From Acidobacteriota bacterium (GTDB lineage Bacteria; Acidobacteriota; Blastocatellia; Pyrinomonadales; Pyrinomonadaceae), in contig JAEWFC010000004.1 of assembly GCA_023389035.1 (NCBI GenBank), positions 137,087 through 201,086 on the forward strand: a stretch of DNA of 64,000 nt. The letters run 5' to 3'. This document shows, piece after piece, positions 25,431 through 33,764 of the stretch (position 1 is its first letter; each line of letters starts with the position of its first letter). A program made the translations under genes and the position numbers. Below the pieces are notes generated by a model. It was not told the origin of the DNA. It saw only the letters and a program-made list of their open reading frames with translations, and searched no databases.

Positions 25431-27098
25431 TTAGCCTTGAATCCGTTTGTATTTGTGAGTGACCGGACGCCGACGTCCGACGCCGATCGCATTCTTGGAT
25501 ATTATGAGTGTTGGCGGCAGCTGACGGCGTTTGAACTCGTTGGACGGATGCTCGACCTTGTTAAGGATCGAGTACGTTAGATCAGCGTCATTTCCGGCCG
25601 CGATTATCTCGGCCGGCGACGCCTTCTGTTCAAAGTACATCTGCAGCACCGGATCCATCAGCTCGTACGGCGGCAAACTGTCTTGGTCAAATTGATTCGG
25701 AGCAAGTTCCGCTGACGGCTTTTTCTCGATGATGACGTTTGGGATCAGCTCTCTGCCGGCCGCCCGATTAATTTGCCGAGCAAGTTCCCATGCCTCAGTT
25801 TTAAGCACGTCACCTAAAACCGCGAGCCCACCGTTCGTATCGCCGTAGAGCGTGCAATACCCGACTGCTAGTTCAGATTTGTTCCCTGTAGACAGCACAA
25901 GCCGTCCCTCAGAATTCGAGATCGCCATCAGGATCACACCACGGATCCGTGACTGCATATTCTCGGCCGCTAGTGATTCACCACCGCGTGTCGGCTTGTC
26001 CAATCCCATCTGCTTCAACAGCACCTCGAAAGTGGTACTAATGGGCTCTATACGGCTTTCGCATCCCAGGTTCGTGACTAACTTGAGGGAATCATCCACG
26101 CTTCCCTCCGAAGAGAAGGGCGAGGGCATAAGAACGCACAACAAATTCTCGGGCCCAAGAGCCTCCGCGGCAAGAGCTGCGACCAAAGCAGAATCGAGCC
26201 CGCCCGAGAGCCCGAGGACTGCCCTCTTGAAACCGTTCTTCGATGCATAATCGCGAATTCCCAATACTAACGCCCGTCGTATCGATTCGATCTCGTCGCC
26301 GGTGATACCTCGAGCGTCGGGTTTTCTGACGTCGAGCTCCACGGTCTCTACAAATTCCTCGAATGCGGCCGCCTGCAGGATTATGTCGCCTTCTTCATCC
26401 GCTATTAGGCTGGCTCCGTCAAATATTATCCCGTCGTTACCGCCGACAAGATTCACGAATACGATCGGTATCTTGTTCTTTCCGGCACGATGAGCGACCA
26501 TGTCGCAACGGAGCCGGATCTTCCCTTTGTTGTACGGTGAGGCGTTTACAGACACGACTATGTCAGCACCGGCTGCTATCACATCATCGGTCGGATCCGT
26601 TACATATAGCCGGTCCCGCCAAAATGTTTTGTCATTCCAAAAGTCCTCGCAAACGACCACACCGATCTTCACGCTATTTATTTCGAAGATACGACTCCTT
26701 GTACCATCGTTTGGCTCAAAGTATCGTGGATCGTCGAAAACATCGTATTCCGGAAGTAGCGTCTTGTCTGAGAACCCGAGAAGCTTTCTGTCGTGGATGA
26801 TCGCGGCAGAATTGAATAATCGCCGGCCGTCGTTGTCGTCATTAGGGCGGATCGTCCCAATAATGGCGGTGATGCCTGAGGTGTGCGGAACGATACGCTG
26901 GAGAGGATCCAATGAAGAGCTTATGATATCGCGATCTTGAAACCAGTCCTGCGAGGTATATCCATGTATCGCGACTTCCGGGAAAACGATCAGGTCTGAG
27001 CGATCGGCCCGAGCCTGTTCTATCGCCGCAATTATCTTAGCGACGTTTCCGTCGATATCGCCGTTCGTGGTGTTGATCTGCCCGATGGTTACCCGCAT
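25431..27098 (-). CDS. nadE: Glutamine-hydrolysing NAD+ synthase
   Basis: 555 residues from the ATG at 27098; a TTG at 27116 is less likely. The N-terminal nitrilase-type glutaminase domain (1-260) has the catalytic Glu in VFPEVAIHGYTSQD, Lys in DKTLLPEYDVFDD and Cys in GVVVCEDFWND. The C-terminal ammonia-dependent synthetase has the ATP motif LGLSGGLDSALVAALAAEALG and VLSTGNKSELAVGY. It makes NAD+ from deamido-NAD+ using glutamine. The last 22 residues are repeated in DNA about 1.6 kb away. The start overlaps the end of the upstream regulatory gene by about 15 bases of shared context, so they are coupled. Confidence 0.95.
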   Translation of the reverse strand: MRVTIGQINTTNGDIDGNVAKIIAAIEQARADRSDLIVFPEVAIHGYTSQDWFQDRDIISSSLDPLQRIVPHTSGITAIIGTIRPNDDNDGRRLFNSAAIIHDRKLLGFSDKTLLPEYDVFDDPRYFEPNDGTRSRIFEINSVKIGVVVCEDFWNDKTFWRDRLYVTDPTDDVIAAGADIVVSVNASPYNKGKIRLRCDMVAHRAGKNKIPIVFVNLVGGNDGIIFDGASLIADEEGDIILQAAAFEEFVETVELDVRKPDARGITGDEIESIRRALVLGIRDYASKNGFKRAVLGLSGGLDSALVAALAAEALGPENLLCVLMPSPFSSEGSVDDSLKLVTNLGCESRIEPISTTFEVLLKQMGLDKPTRGGESLAAENMQSRIRGVILMAISNSEGRLVLSTGNKSELAVGYCTLYGDTNGGLAVLGDVLKTEAWELARQINRAAGRELIPNVIIEKKPSAELAPNQFDQDSLPPYELMDPVLQMYFEQKASPAEIIAAGNDADLTYSILNKVEHPSNEFKRRQLPPTLIISKNAIGVGRRRPVTHKYKRIQG

Positions 27099-27112
27099 CA
27101 CGCTCTTGTGGA

Positions 27113-27943
27113 TCAAATACTTTTTGAGTCCGGGCCTTCCACCGCCTCAAAAGATCCCGAGCCCTTTTTCACCATCGTTAGGCGATTGCCGCGGTCATTG
27201 TATTTCACCTCATCCATGATGTTATAGATGAAGAGAACGCCGCGGCCTGAGGTCTTAAATAGGTTCTGCGGATCGAGCGGGTCCGGAATGGAGTTCACAT
27301 CAAAGCCTTCGCCTTCATCTTCAATAGTAAAACGTGCTTCCTTCTTTGAAACTTCCGCGCTGATCCGCACAAGTTTGTGCGTGTCAAACTTATTGCCGTG
27401 TTTGACCGCATTGACGAACGCTTCATCAAGGGCCACGAAGAGATTAGATTGCTCGGGACTCACGACTCCCAATTTCTCGACACGCTTCATCAGATAATCA
27501 AGCACGATGTGCATCAAGGAGAGGGCGCTTGGAAGGTCAAATTCGATGTATTCGTGCAGGTCCTGCACCAGGTCGACCTTATCGACAAATCTGATCTTGT
27601 AATCGAGGATCGTCGCGACAAAGCTTCTTAGCTCTTCCTCATCGAATTCGTCTCGCCTGAAATTCGAAGCGCATAGTTTAAACGCCTTGATATGGTCGTT
27701 TGGTTGAACGTCAATAGGGTCCGGAAGACATGTCGGGGCGGCTCCGTTCAGCGAGGGTGCAGGCCGTGTTGAATCGACATCGAGATCGCTGATCACGATA
27801 TCAAACGACTCAATATTCTCGATCGCTAGAGCGTCGGCACGGTTCTCAACGATCTTAATAAGATGACCGGTCTCGGTGAACACCTCTTCGAGAGATGTAG
27901 CGAGGTCGTCGTGGTCGTCAACTATCAAGATTCGTCTTTGCAT
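27113..27943 (-). CDS. Receiver-like domain fused to RsbW/HATPase anti-sigma-type ATPase
   Basis: 276 residues. Residues 1-60 begin as a response-regulator receiver (RRILIVDDHDDLATSLEEVF and the presumed phospho-Asp region IVISDLDVDS), but the second half of the receiver is irregular. Residues about 140-265 are a GHKL ATPase like RsbW/SpoIIAB: ALDEAFVNAVKHGNKFD (N box), IEDEGEGFDVNSIPDP (G1) and TSGRGVLFIYNIMDEV (G2). Such proteins bind anti-anti-sigma or sigma factors and may phosphorylate partners. It lies upstream of nadE and overlaps its possible TTG start. Which partner it controls is not visible here. Confidence 0.82.
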   Translation of the reverse strand: MQRRILIVDDHDDLATSLEEVFTETGHLIKIVENRADALAIENIESFDIVISDLDVDSTRPAPSLNGAAPTCLPDPIDVQPNDHIKAFKLCASNFRRDEFDEEELRSFVATILDYKIRFVDKVDLVQDLHEYIEFDLPSALSLMHIVLDYLMKRVEKLGVVSPEQSNLFVALDEAFVNAVKHGNKFDTHKLVRISAEVSKKEARFTIEDEGEGFDVNSIPDPLDPQNLFKTSGRGVLFIYNIMDEVKYNDRGNRLTMVKKGSGSFEAVEGPDSKSI

Positions 27944-28030
27944 TTTGAGCAGGAACTACCAGTGAGCCTTACGAAATGAGATATGAGCTTGTTGCAAATA
28001 ATACCCTAAGTTGTTACTTATTTTCTATTC

Positions 28031-28747
28031 GTGACCGATCGATTTAACAAAGCATTCGAGTTCGGGCCGCTGGACAGATTCACACTGAAACAGCGGCTTA
28101 TTATTCGATTGGCGGGATTCGTTGGATATGTAGCCGTCAAGATCATCGGTTCGACGCTCCGTTTCGAAACCACTGGCTGGGAAAATTTCACTTCAATTGT
28201 CGATAACGACAAGCTGCCCATCTACTCGTTCTGGCACGATCGGATCATCGCAGGTACTTACTTTTTCCGCGGCCGAAAGATCATTGTCTTGTCATCATCC
28301 AGCTTCGACAGCGAGTACACAGCTCGGTGTATCCAGCGTCTTGGATTCGGCATTATTAAGGGATCATCAACCCGCGGCGGCATTCAGGCTCTCGTTGGAA
28401 TGATCCGATTGATGAAAGAGGGACACGCGATGGCATTCACGATCGATGGCCCGAAAGGCCCTCGCTACGAAGCAAAAGCCGGGCCTGTCGTGCTCGCAAA
28501 GAAGACCAGCAATCCGCTAATGCCCTTCGTGATTGAGTGCGACCGCTACTGGACAGTAAAGAGTTGGGACCGGCTGCAGATCCCGAAACCGTTTGCCCGA
28601 GCAAACGTCATCATCGGCGAGCCGATCTATGTACCAGCCGATGCCCGGGATGAACAGCTCGAATCAAAACGGGTTGAGCTCCAGCGCTCGCTCGATGGTC
28701 TGGTCAAAGCGGGCGAGGTTTGGCGTGCGGGGCTTAAGGCAGACTGA
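28031..28747 (+). CDS. DUF374 family lysophospholipid acyltransferase-like protein
   Basis: 238 residues from a GTG at 28031. Seen are LPIYSFWHDRIIAGTYFF (DUF374 W-H-x-x-x-L/I version of the HX4D catalytic motif), SSFDSEYTARCIQRLGF, GSSTRGGIQALVGMIRLMKEG and the signature FTIDGPKGPRYEAKAGPV. These proteins probably acylate lipid A or other membrane lipids at the inner membrane. It overlaps the convergent heme A synthase gene by 14 bases at its 3' end. The exact acyl acceptor is unknown. Confidence 0.86.
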   Translation: MTDRFNKAFEFGPLDRFTLKQRLIIRLAGFVGYVAVKIIGSTLRFETTGWENFTSIVDNDKLPIYSFWHDRIIAGTYFFRGRKIIVLSSSSFDSEYTARCIQRLGFGIIKGSSTRGGIQALVGMIRLMKEGHAMAFTIDGPKGPRYEAKAGPVVLAKKTSNPLMPFVIECDRYWTVKSWDRLQIPKPFARANVIIGEPIYVPADARDEQLESKRVELQRSLDGLVKAGEVWRAGLKAD

Positions 28748-29693
28748 CCCGACCGTGATCGTTGTCGAGAACGCTCGCCGCAAGCAAGATAAAGGCAACC
28801 CAAACTGCATCGGCGAGCAGCAGATGCCCCAGCTGCATCACGATGGGTCCAAGTGTGAGTAGCGTCGCGGCTCCGAAGGCGACCTGGATCATCACTAAAG
28901 AAGATACCCATTTAGACCATCTCACCACCGCCGCATTTTCAGCGAACTTCCGCCGAAAGTGACCGGCAATGAATATTAGATAGACCGCCGTGAAGATCGA
29001 TAGGAGCGGGTGACTCAGCCGCAGTCGCAGAATGGCGTTCGAGGATTCGGAAAAGTCCTTCGATATACCTTCGGCGATCGACCCTGACGGAAAAAGCATG
29101 TTACTAAGCGCTGCCAGCGATCCGCTCATTCCCACAAGTAGAAGCGCTGCCACTCCCACCGCGATCAGGGCAAGCGGCAAAGCACGGCCCCGCATCGAAA
29201 ATCGTCGTTCGCCCGTCGCGAACCAAACCGTCAGAGTCAGGAACGCTAGCAATATGAACGTATTCACAAGATGTCCGATGGCCCAGAAAGGCCTTTCCTG
29301 AGTAACCGCTTCAGCAGTATTTCCGGTCAATACAAGGCCGGCCCCGACCGCCGCTTCAGTGAATACAAAAAAGAACGAACCGATGGTCGCTATCAGTATT
29401 TGAAAGGTCTGCCGATCCCGCGATCGATACCATATCCGGATCGCCCACAGAAGCAGTACCAACATGACCAGGCCGTCGATCGCCGTCGAAATTCGGTGCG
29501 AGAATTCGATCACGGTCTTGAATTCCGGGGCCGATGGGATCAACTCGCCATTACAGGTGAGCCAGTACTGTCCACATCCGTCGCCAGACTTGGACGCCCG
29601 CAAAAAGACTCCCCAAAGGATGACCAGCACATTGAAAAGCAACGCGAAGATCGCGTACTTTGCGAAAGCGGTGGTTTTCTGCGTCGGGCTCAT
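28734..29693 (-). CDS. ctaA: Heme A synthase (COX15/CtaA family)
   Basis: 319 residues with about eight membrane segments. The start FNVLVILWGVFLRASKSGDGCGQYWLTC matches the family's first helix and extracytoplasmic loop with a Cys pair. The conserved heme-ligand His positions are in IEFSHRISTAIDG, WAIGHLVNT, LRLSHPLL and VMQLGHLLLAD. It oxidises heme O to heme A for cytochrome oxidases. No ctaB or cox genes are adjacent. The 3' end overlaps the convergent acyltransferase gene. Confidence 0.92.
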   Translation of the reverse strand: MSPTQKTTAFAKYAIFALLFNVLVILWGVFLRASKSGDGCGQYWLTCNGELIPSAPEFKTVIEFSHRISTAIDGLVMLVLLLWAIRIWYRSRDRQTFQILIATIGSFFFVFTEAAVGAGLVLTGNTAEAVTQERPFWAIGHLVNTFILLAFLTLTVWFATGERRFSMRGRALPLALIAVGVAALLLVGMSGSLAALSNMLFPSGSIAEGISKDFSESSNAILRLRLSHPLLSIFTAVYLIFIAGHFRRKFAENAAVVRWSKWVSSLVMIQVAFGAATLLTLGPIVMQLGHLLLADAVWVAFILLAASVLDNDHGRVSLP

Positions 29694-29835
29694 CTGATAA
29701 ATTTTAACGAGATAAGAATATCATCGCAGCGAGTGGCTCAATAATCTGTAAAGATTGGTTAGCCTTTACAGCACAAAGACGGCCTTTCACTTTTCAGACA
29801 ATGTCGATCCTCCAGCCACAAAATCCCTGCGTTGT

Positions 29836-30576
29836 ATGAAGAAGCGTATCGACATCCTGCTCGTCGATCGCGGTCTCGCGGTCTCGCGCGCAAAGGCACA
29901 AGCCCTGGTTATGTCGGGTGTCGTCCTGGTTAACGAACGACGCGTGGAAAAAGTCTCAGAGGCCTTTATAGAGGATGCCGTCATCCGGATCAAGGGTGAT
30001 AGCCCGGCGTCGAAATACGTTGGCCGCGGCGGATTAAAGCTGGAAAGGGCTTTAGAAGAGTTCGCGATCGATCCGACCGGATACATATGTATCGACATAG
30101 GCTCCTCGACGGGCGGCTTTACAGATTGTCTTCTGCAGCATGGAGCGGCAAAGGTCGTGGCCCTCGATGTAGGAACCAACCAACTCGATTGGAAATTACG
30201 CAGCGATGAACGTGTCGAAGTGCGCGAACGCGTGAATGCCCGAGAGTTGCAGCCGGCGGATTTCGACGTCGCTTTCGATCTACTTGTGATGGATGTCTCG
30301 TTCATTTCTGTTACCAAACTGCTGGCAGTAGCAAAAAGCCTGCTAAAAAACAGCGGTCGCATGATCGTCCTTATCAAGCCCCAGTTCGAGGTCGGCCGCG
30401 GCGAAGTGGGCAAAGGCGGCATCGTTCGTGAGCCCGAGAAACATGAGCGGGTTGTTCGGGAGGTGAATGATTTCGCCTCGTCGATCGGCCTTAGGCTCGG
30501 TGGCTTGATCGAATCCCCTATACTCGGCTCCGAAGGAAATAAGGAGTTTCTAGCGCTATATGAAAAGGCCGCCTGA
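29836..30576 (+). CDS. tlyA: TlyA family rRNA 2'-O-methyltransferase
   Basis: 246 residues from ATG 29836, which gives the typical TlyA start MKKRIDILLVDRGLAVSRAK; the frame is open upstream but that part has no homology. An S4 RNA-binding domain (1-60) has GVVLVNERRVEKVSEAF. The FtsJ-like domain has motif I IDIGSSTGGFTDCLLQHGA, then VMDVSFISVTKLL and LIKPQFEVGRGEVGKGG. It methylates rRNA ribose; in mycobacteria the family was first described as a hemolysin. A short DUF5522 gene overlaps its end. Confidence 0.93.
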   Translation: MKKRIDILLVDRGLAVSRAKAQALVMSGVVLVNERRVEKVSEAFIEDAVIRIKGDSPASKYVGRGGLKLERALEEFAIDPTGYICIDIGSSTGGFTDCLLQHGAAKVVALDVGTNQLDWKLRSDERVEVRERVNARELQPADFDVAFDLLVMDVSFISVTKLLAVAKSLLKNSGRMIVLIKPQFEVGRGEVGKGGIVREPEKHERVVREVNDFASSIGLRLGGLIESPILGSEGNKEFLALYEKAA

Positions 30577-30751
30577 GCCATTAGCGAGGCCGTCCCTCCG
30601 CGAGGGCGTCGATTACTATTTCGAAAACGGTCTGATGGTACTGACCGCGAAATTTCTCCTGGAACGCGGCTATTGCTGCGGGAACGGCTGCCGGCACTGT
30701 CCATACCCGGCCGAAGAAGATCACAATAAAAATTCTTCGAGCTCATTATGA
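30560..30751 (+). CDS. DUF5522 family small Cys-rich protein
   Basis: 63 residues, overlapping the tlyA 3' end by 17 bases. It has the family pattern YYFENGLMVLTAKFLLERG followed by YCCGNGCRHCPY, a cluster of four Cys likely to bind metal or an Fe-S centre. Its last 31 bases overlap the convergent arsR gene. Function unknown. Confidence 0.82.
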   Translation: MKRPPEPLARPSLREGVDYYFENGLMVLTAKFLLERGYCCGNGCRHCPYPAEEDHNKNSSSSL

Positions 30752-31212
30752 GTGTCTGCCGTTGATCGGCGCACCGGCTCTTCGGCCTTTACCTCGGCTG
30801 CGGCCTGATTTGTCGAGTGTGCCTGACCAATGAAATCGATAGGTGTGCGGGCGATCTGCACGAGCAGTTCCGGAGTGCAGCATACCATCTCGTAATTACT
30901 TAGATCTACGCGAGAGACCTCAAGAGTTTCCATCCAATCGAGAGCAGCTTCCAATGCACGCCTCGCTCCGGCATTTTCAGGCCAGACAATGCTGTAATGC
31001 ATCCATTTGCCGTCACGGCGTGCCTCTACCAGCCCTGCATTTCGAAGGTAAGCCAAATGCCGCGAGATCTTTGGCTGGCTGTCGCCCAAAACCTCGGTGA
31101 AGAAACAGACACAGACCTCGTTATTCCGCACCAGGTTTAGAAGCCTAAGCCTGGTTTTATCGGCCAAAGCCATGTAGAGCGTTTCCATATATGTCAAGGC
31201 GTTTGTGTCCAT
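30721..31212 (-). CDS. arsR: ArsR-family repressor
   Basis: 163 residues. The winged HTH core is LADKTRLRLLNLVRNNEVCVCFFTEVLGDSQPKISRHLAYLRNAGLV, with the metalloid-sensing C-x-C (CVC) at about residues 33-35 at the start of the recognition region, then RRDGKWMHYSI for the wing. It represses the divergent ars genes and is released by As(III). The protein is longer than typical ArsR (about 110-120 residues); the extra C-terminal part has no known motif. A CATATATG lies within its 5' coding part, so an internal ATG at 31188 (METLYMA) is an alternative start. Confidence 0.9.
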   Translation of the reverse strand: MDTNALTYMETLYMALADKTRLRLLNLVRNNEVCVCFFTEVLGDSQPKISRHLAYLRNAGLVEARRDGKWMHYSIVWPENAGARRALEAALDWMETLEVSRVDLSNYEMVCCTPELLVQIARTPIDFIGQAHSTNQAAAEVKAEEPVRRSTADTHNELEEFLL

Positions 31213-31245
31213 GAAATAATTTTAGCACAAATGTCAAAATAGTTA

Positions 31246-31274
31246 TTGACAGCTATAAATCGTTTCGTTATATT
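31246..31274 (+). promoter_or_regulatory. Sigma-70 promoter of the ars operon
   Basis: A consensus TTGACA at 31246-31251 and TATATT at 31269-31274 are separated by exactly 17 bases. It is about 55 bases upstream of arsI. Confidence 0.8.
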
Positions 31275-31282
31275 CGTTTTAC

Positions 31283-31304
31283 CATATATGTTTAAGCATA
31301 TATG
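31283..31304. promoter_or_regulatory. Candidate ArsR operator
   Basis: Two CATATATG words separated by six bases, each palindromic, start 8 bases after the -10 box, so they cover the likely transcription start. Further CATATATG words lie at 31186-31193 (in arsR) and 33064-33071. ArsR-family sites are AT-rich palindromes of this kind; binding here is inferred. Confidence 0.6.
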
Positions 31305-31327
31305 ATTTCAACACGGAGCGAAATATT

Positions 31328-31903
31328 ATGAGCGAAAACAAAGTCACATTCCTTAAGCCACATATATCACTGAACGTTTCTAATATCGATCAAAGTGTCG
31401 ATTTCTACAAAAAGCTCTTCGGAATCGAACCCCTAAAGTACATTCAGAGCGAATCTACAGTTAATATCTTCGAAAACGACGCCGCCGAACAGAGCATGAA
31501 GCCGCTAATGGGTTATGCAAAGTTCGACGTCGAAAATCCTCCGCTGAACTTCGTTCTCAACGAAGTTCCGTTCTCCGAGGGCGGAACGCTTTCCCATCTC
31601 GGCATCCAGGCCGCCTCGACCGATGACGTACTGCAGACGCGGGAACGCTGGATCGAGTCCGGTCTTCTCACCGTCGACGAGATGAAGGTCGATTGCTGCT
31701 ACGCACTGCAGGACAAGACCTGGGCCCGCGATCCTGATGGCAACGAATGGGAAGTGTTCGTCGTTCTCGAAAACACCGAACCTGTCGGCGAAGCCTGCGA
31801 CTGCGGAACGAAGGTCGAGCACGCTGAGCTTTCGACCGCCGTCTGTTGCACGCCGGCCCAGAAGGCGTCTACCATTGCAGCGACCAATTCTACTTGCTGC
31901 TAA
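31328..31903 (+). CDS. arsI: ArsI/CadI family C-As lyase-like dioxygenase
   Basis: 191 residues of the glyoxalase/vicinal-oxygen-chelate fold. Candidate Fe(II) ligands are His12 (LKPHISLNVSN), His90 (GGTLSHLGIQ) and Glu142 (GNEWEVFVV); the vicinal Cys123-Cys124 in VDCCYALQDKTW match the trivalent-arsenical site of ArsI. The C-terminus is Cys-rich (ACDCG, VCC, STCC). ArsI cleaves the carbon-arsenic bond of methylarsonite and related organoarsenicals. It is the first gene of the ars operon. Confidence 0.9.
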   Translation: MSENKVTFLKPHISLNVSNIDQSVDFYKKLFGIEPLKYIQSESTVNIFENDAAEQSMKPLMGYAKFDVENPPLNFVLNEVPFSEGGTLSHLGIQAASTDDVLQTRERWIESGLLTVDEMKVDCCYALQDKTWARDPDGNEWEVFVVLENTEPVGEACDCGTKVEHAELSTAVCCTPAQKASTIAATNSTCC

Positions 31904-31915
31904 ATCGGAGGTTCG

Positions 31916-33085
31916 ATGGACGAACATTCTTTCTTTACCCTTTCTGTCCATGCCGGCGAAGACCGCGAGGCGAATTTCGGGGCACTGTCTGTCCCGATCT
32001 ATCCGGCTTCGGTCTTCGCCTTTACAGACGCTGACGAAGGCGTCGCCATTCATAACGACGAAAAGCCCGGATACTTTTACGGGCGGCTTGGTAACCCAAC
32101 CCAGTCTGCGCTTGAAGCCGCAATGGCTGAACTTGAGGGTGGCGGTGGGGCTTTGGCCCTCGCGTCCGGGATGGCCGCGATTTCCGCCGCAACGTTCACT
32201 CTGCTCGACTCCGGAGGGCATATCGTAGCACCGAGATCGATGTACTCGACGACGACCAACTTCTTTAACCATATTGGCGAGAAGTTCGGCATAAAGACCT
32301 CGTATATTGACGCTGCTCGGCCGGAGGCATACGAAGAGGCGATCACACCTCAGACAAAAATGCTCTGGATCGAATCCCCGTCCAATCCTTTGGTCAAGAT
32401 CACGGATATCGCCGAGGTAGCGGCGATCGGGAAATCGCGCGGTGTATCTACTGTCGTCGACAACACTTTCGCCACGCCGTTCAATCAGAGGCCGTTGGCA
32501 CTCGGTGCGGACCTTGTGATCCACAGCGCCACGAAATATCTGGGCGGACATAGTGACCTTACAGCCGGCGTCGTCGTCGGCTGTTCGGAACTGGTCGAAA
32601 AGGTCCGCCATGGCGCCGCAAAGTTTTACGGTGGGAACATCGCCCCGCAGGTTGCGTGGCTTGTCCTCCGCGGTATTAAGACGCTCGCCCTTCGGATGGA
32701 GCGGCACAACGCCAACGGTGTGGCCCTGGCCGAAGCATTGTCCGAACATCCGAGGGTTAAGCATGTCTATTATCCCGGCCTCACGTCCCATGAGAATCAC
32801 GATGTCGCTCGACGGCAGATGCGCGGGTTCGGCGGAATGCTCGGCGTCGATGTCGGCACTGCCGAAGCTGCAAAATCATTCGTGAACCGCCTCAAGGTCT
32901 GCACATTTGCAACGTCCCTTGGCGGCGTTGAAACTCTGGTGCAGCCGGTCGCATTAATGACCCACGCAACACTGTCAGCAGAAGAACGCGTGAAAGCAGG
33001 CGTGTCGGATGGGCTTTTGCGAATTTCAGTAGGAATTGAGGATCTCGATGATATACGGCAAGACATATATGACGCGTTAGGATAG
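31916..33085 (+). CDS. PLP-dependent Cys/Met metabolism enzyme (trans-sulfuration family)
   Basis: 389 residues; starts 13 bases after arsI with AATCGGAGG upstream. It contains YGRLGNPT (residues 55-62), the PLP-contact Tyr110, Asp182 in VVDNTFATPF and the PLP lysine Lys207 in HSATKYLGGHSD. The position occupied by the gamma-lyase Cys116 in methionine gamma-lyases appears as Thr in MYSTTT, so O-acetylhomoserine sulfhydrylase or cystathionine synthase-like activity is more likely. Its location inside an ars operon is unusual. A role in supplying thiols, or in handling a metalloid amino acid, is speculation. Confidence 0.88.
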   Translation: MDEHSFFTLSVHAGEDREANFGALSVPIYPASVFAFTDADEGVAIHNDEKPGYFYGRLGNPTQSALEAAMAELEGGGGALALASGMAAISAATFTLLDSGGHIVAPRSMYSTTTNFFNHIGEKFGIKTSYIDAARPEAYEEAITPQTKMLWIESPSNPLVKITDIAEVAAIGKSRGVSTVVDNTFATPFNQRPLALGADLVIHSATKYLGGHSDLTAGVVVGCSELVEKVRHGAAKFYGGNIAPQVAWLVLRGIKTLALRMERHNANGVALAEALSEHPRVKHVYYPGLTSHENHDVARRQMRGFGGMLGVDVGTAEAAKSFVNRLKVCTFATSLGGVETLVQPVALMTHATLSAEERVKAGVSDGLLRISVGIEDLDDIRQDIYDALG

Positions 33086-33102
33086 TGGAGGAACTTATTA
33101 AA

Positions 33103-33690
33103 ATGGAACATCTCGTCATACTCGGATTCGTATTTCTTAACCTTTTCATGGTACTCGGGGCCGTGGACCTGTTTTATTACCACATCTGGAAGTACCGGCT
33201 TCATACCCGTCCGGAATCGCGATACGAACATAAACTCCACATGCTGTTCGCATTCATGATGGTCCCGGTTGCGTTTCTGCTTTTTTACGCGGATTTCGGC
33301 GGCTACGCCGTGTGGGCAGGCGTGATCGCAGTTGTTTCGGCTCTTGGCGTCGAGGTGATGGACGTGTTTTCGGAGAACGACAGTCGAGCTTCTATCGGCG
33401 GGCTTACGACCGGCGAATACTCGCTGCACGTTATCCTGACGATCCTTAAGGTCGCAGCTTTCACATTCATATTTGCGTCGAAACCGGCAGCGGCATGGAG
33501 TACTGATTCTCCGCTGTTTCTCGGGACATACGGATCGATGGGCGAGCTGATCGCGATGAAGGTAATGGCCGGCAGCTTTCTCGTCGGAATACTTCATTTG
33601 GCTGTGCTGAACCCGCGAGTCGCAAGCATAAATGTGAAAGCTGTCTGCGGGTACGCCGGTTGCAGCGGATCTGCGTGCTGTTCGCAATAA
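33103..33690 (+). CDS. Membrane protein with Cys-rich tail in ars operon
   Basis: 195 residues. ATG 33103 is chosen because GGAGG lies 11 bases upstream; a GTG at 33085 is also in frame and would overlap the PLP gene's end. Five hydrophobic segments are visible (VILGFVFLNLFMVLGAV, MLFAFMMVPVAFLLFYA, VIAVVSALGVEVMDVF, LKVAAFTFIFAS, VMAGSFLVGILHLAVLNP). The C-terminus ends CGYAGCSGSACCSQ, with four Cys that could bind arsenite. I do not recognise the family. Its place just before acr3 suggests a helper or a second transporter component. Confidence 0.75.
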   Translation: MEHLVILGFVFLNLFMVLGAVDLFYYHIWKYRLHTRPESRYEHKLHMLFAFMMVPVAFLLFYADFGGYAVWAGVIAVVSALGVEVMDVFSENDSRASIGGLTTGEYSLHVILTILKVAAFTFIFASKPAAAWSTDSPLFLGTYGSMGELIAMKVMAGSFLVGILHLAVLNPRVASINVKAVCGYAGCSGSACCSQ

Positions 33691-33747
33691 CTGGAACGGT
33701 TCAGGCATAATTGACACCTCTCCACTTGCCGATATCTGCGTACGCGT

Positions 33748-33764
33748 ATATGTTAGGAACATAT
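33748..33764. promoter_or_regulatory. Palindrome over the acr3 start site
   Basis: ATATGTT-AGG-AACATAT is a perfect inverted repeat with the acr3 ATG at 33763-33765 in its right arm and AGG of the ribosome-binding site in its loop. It could be a second ArsR site or an mRNA hairpin limiting acr3 translation. Confidence 0.5.

Noticed and set aside
31505..32800. A 431-residue frame antisense to arsI and the PLP enzyme
   Set aside because: Same reason: it mirrors two well-supported genes and shows no recognisable domain.
33711..33738. A possible acr3 promoter starting with TTGACA at 33711
   Set aside because: No credible -10 box lies 16-18 bases downstream; the box may be chance.
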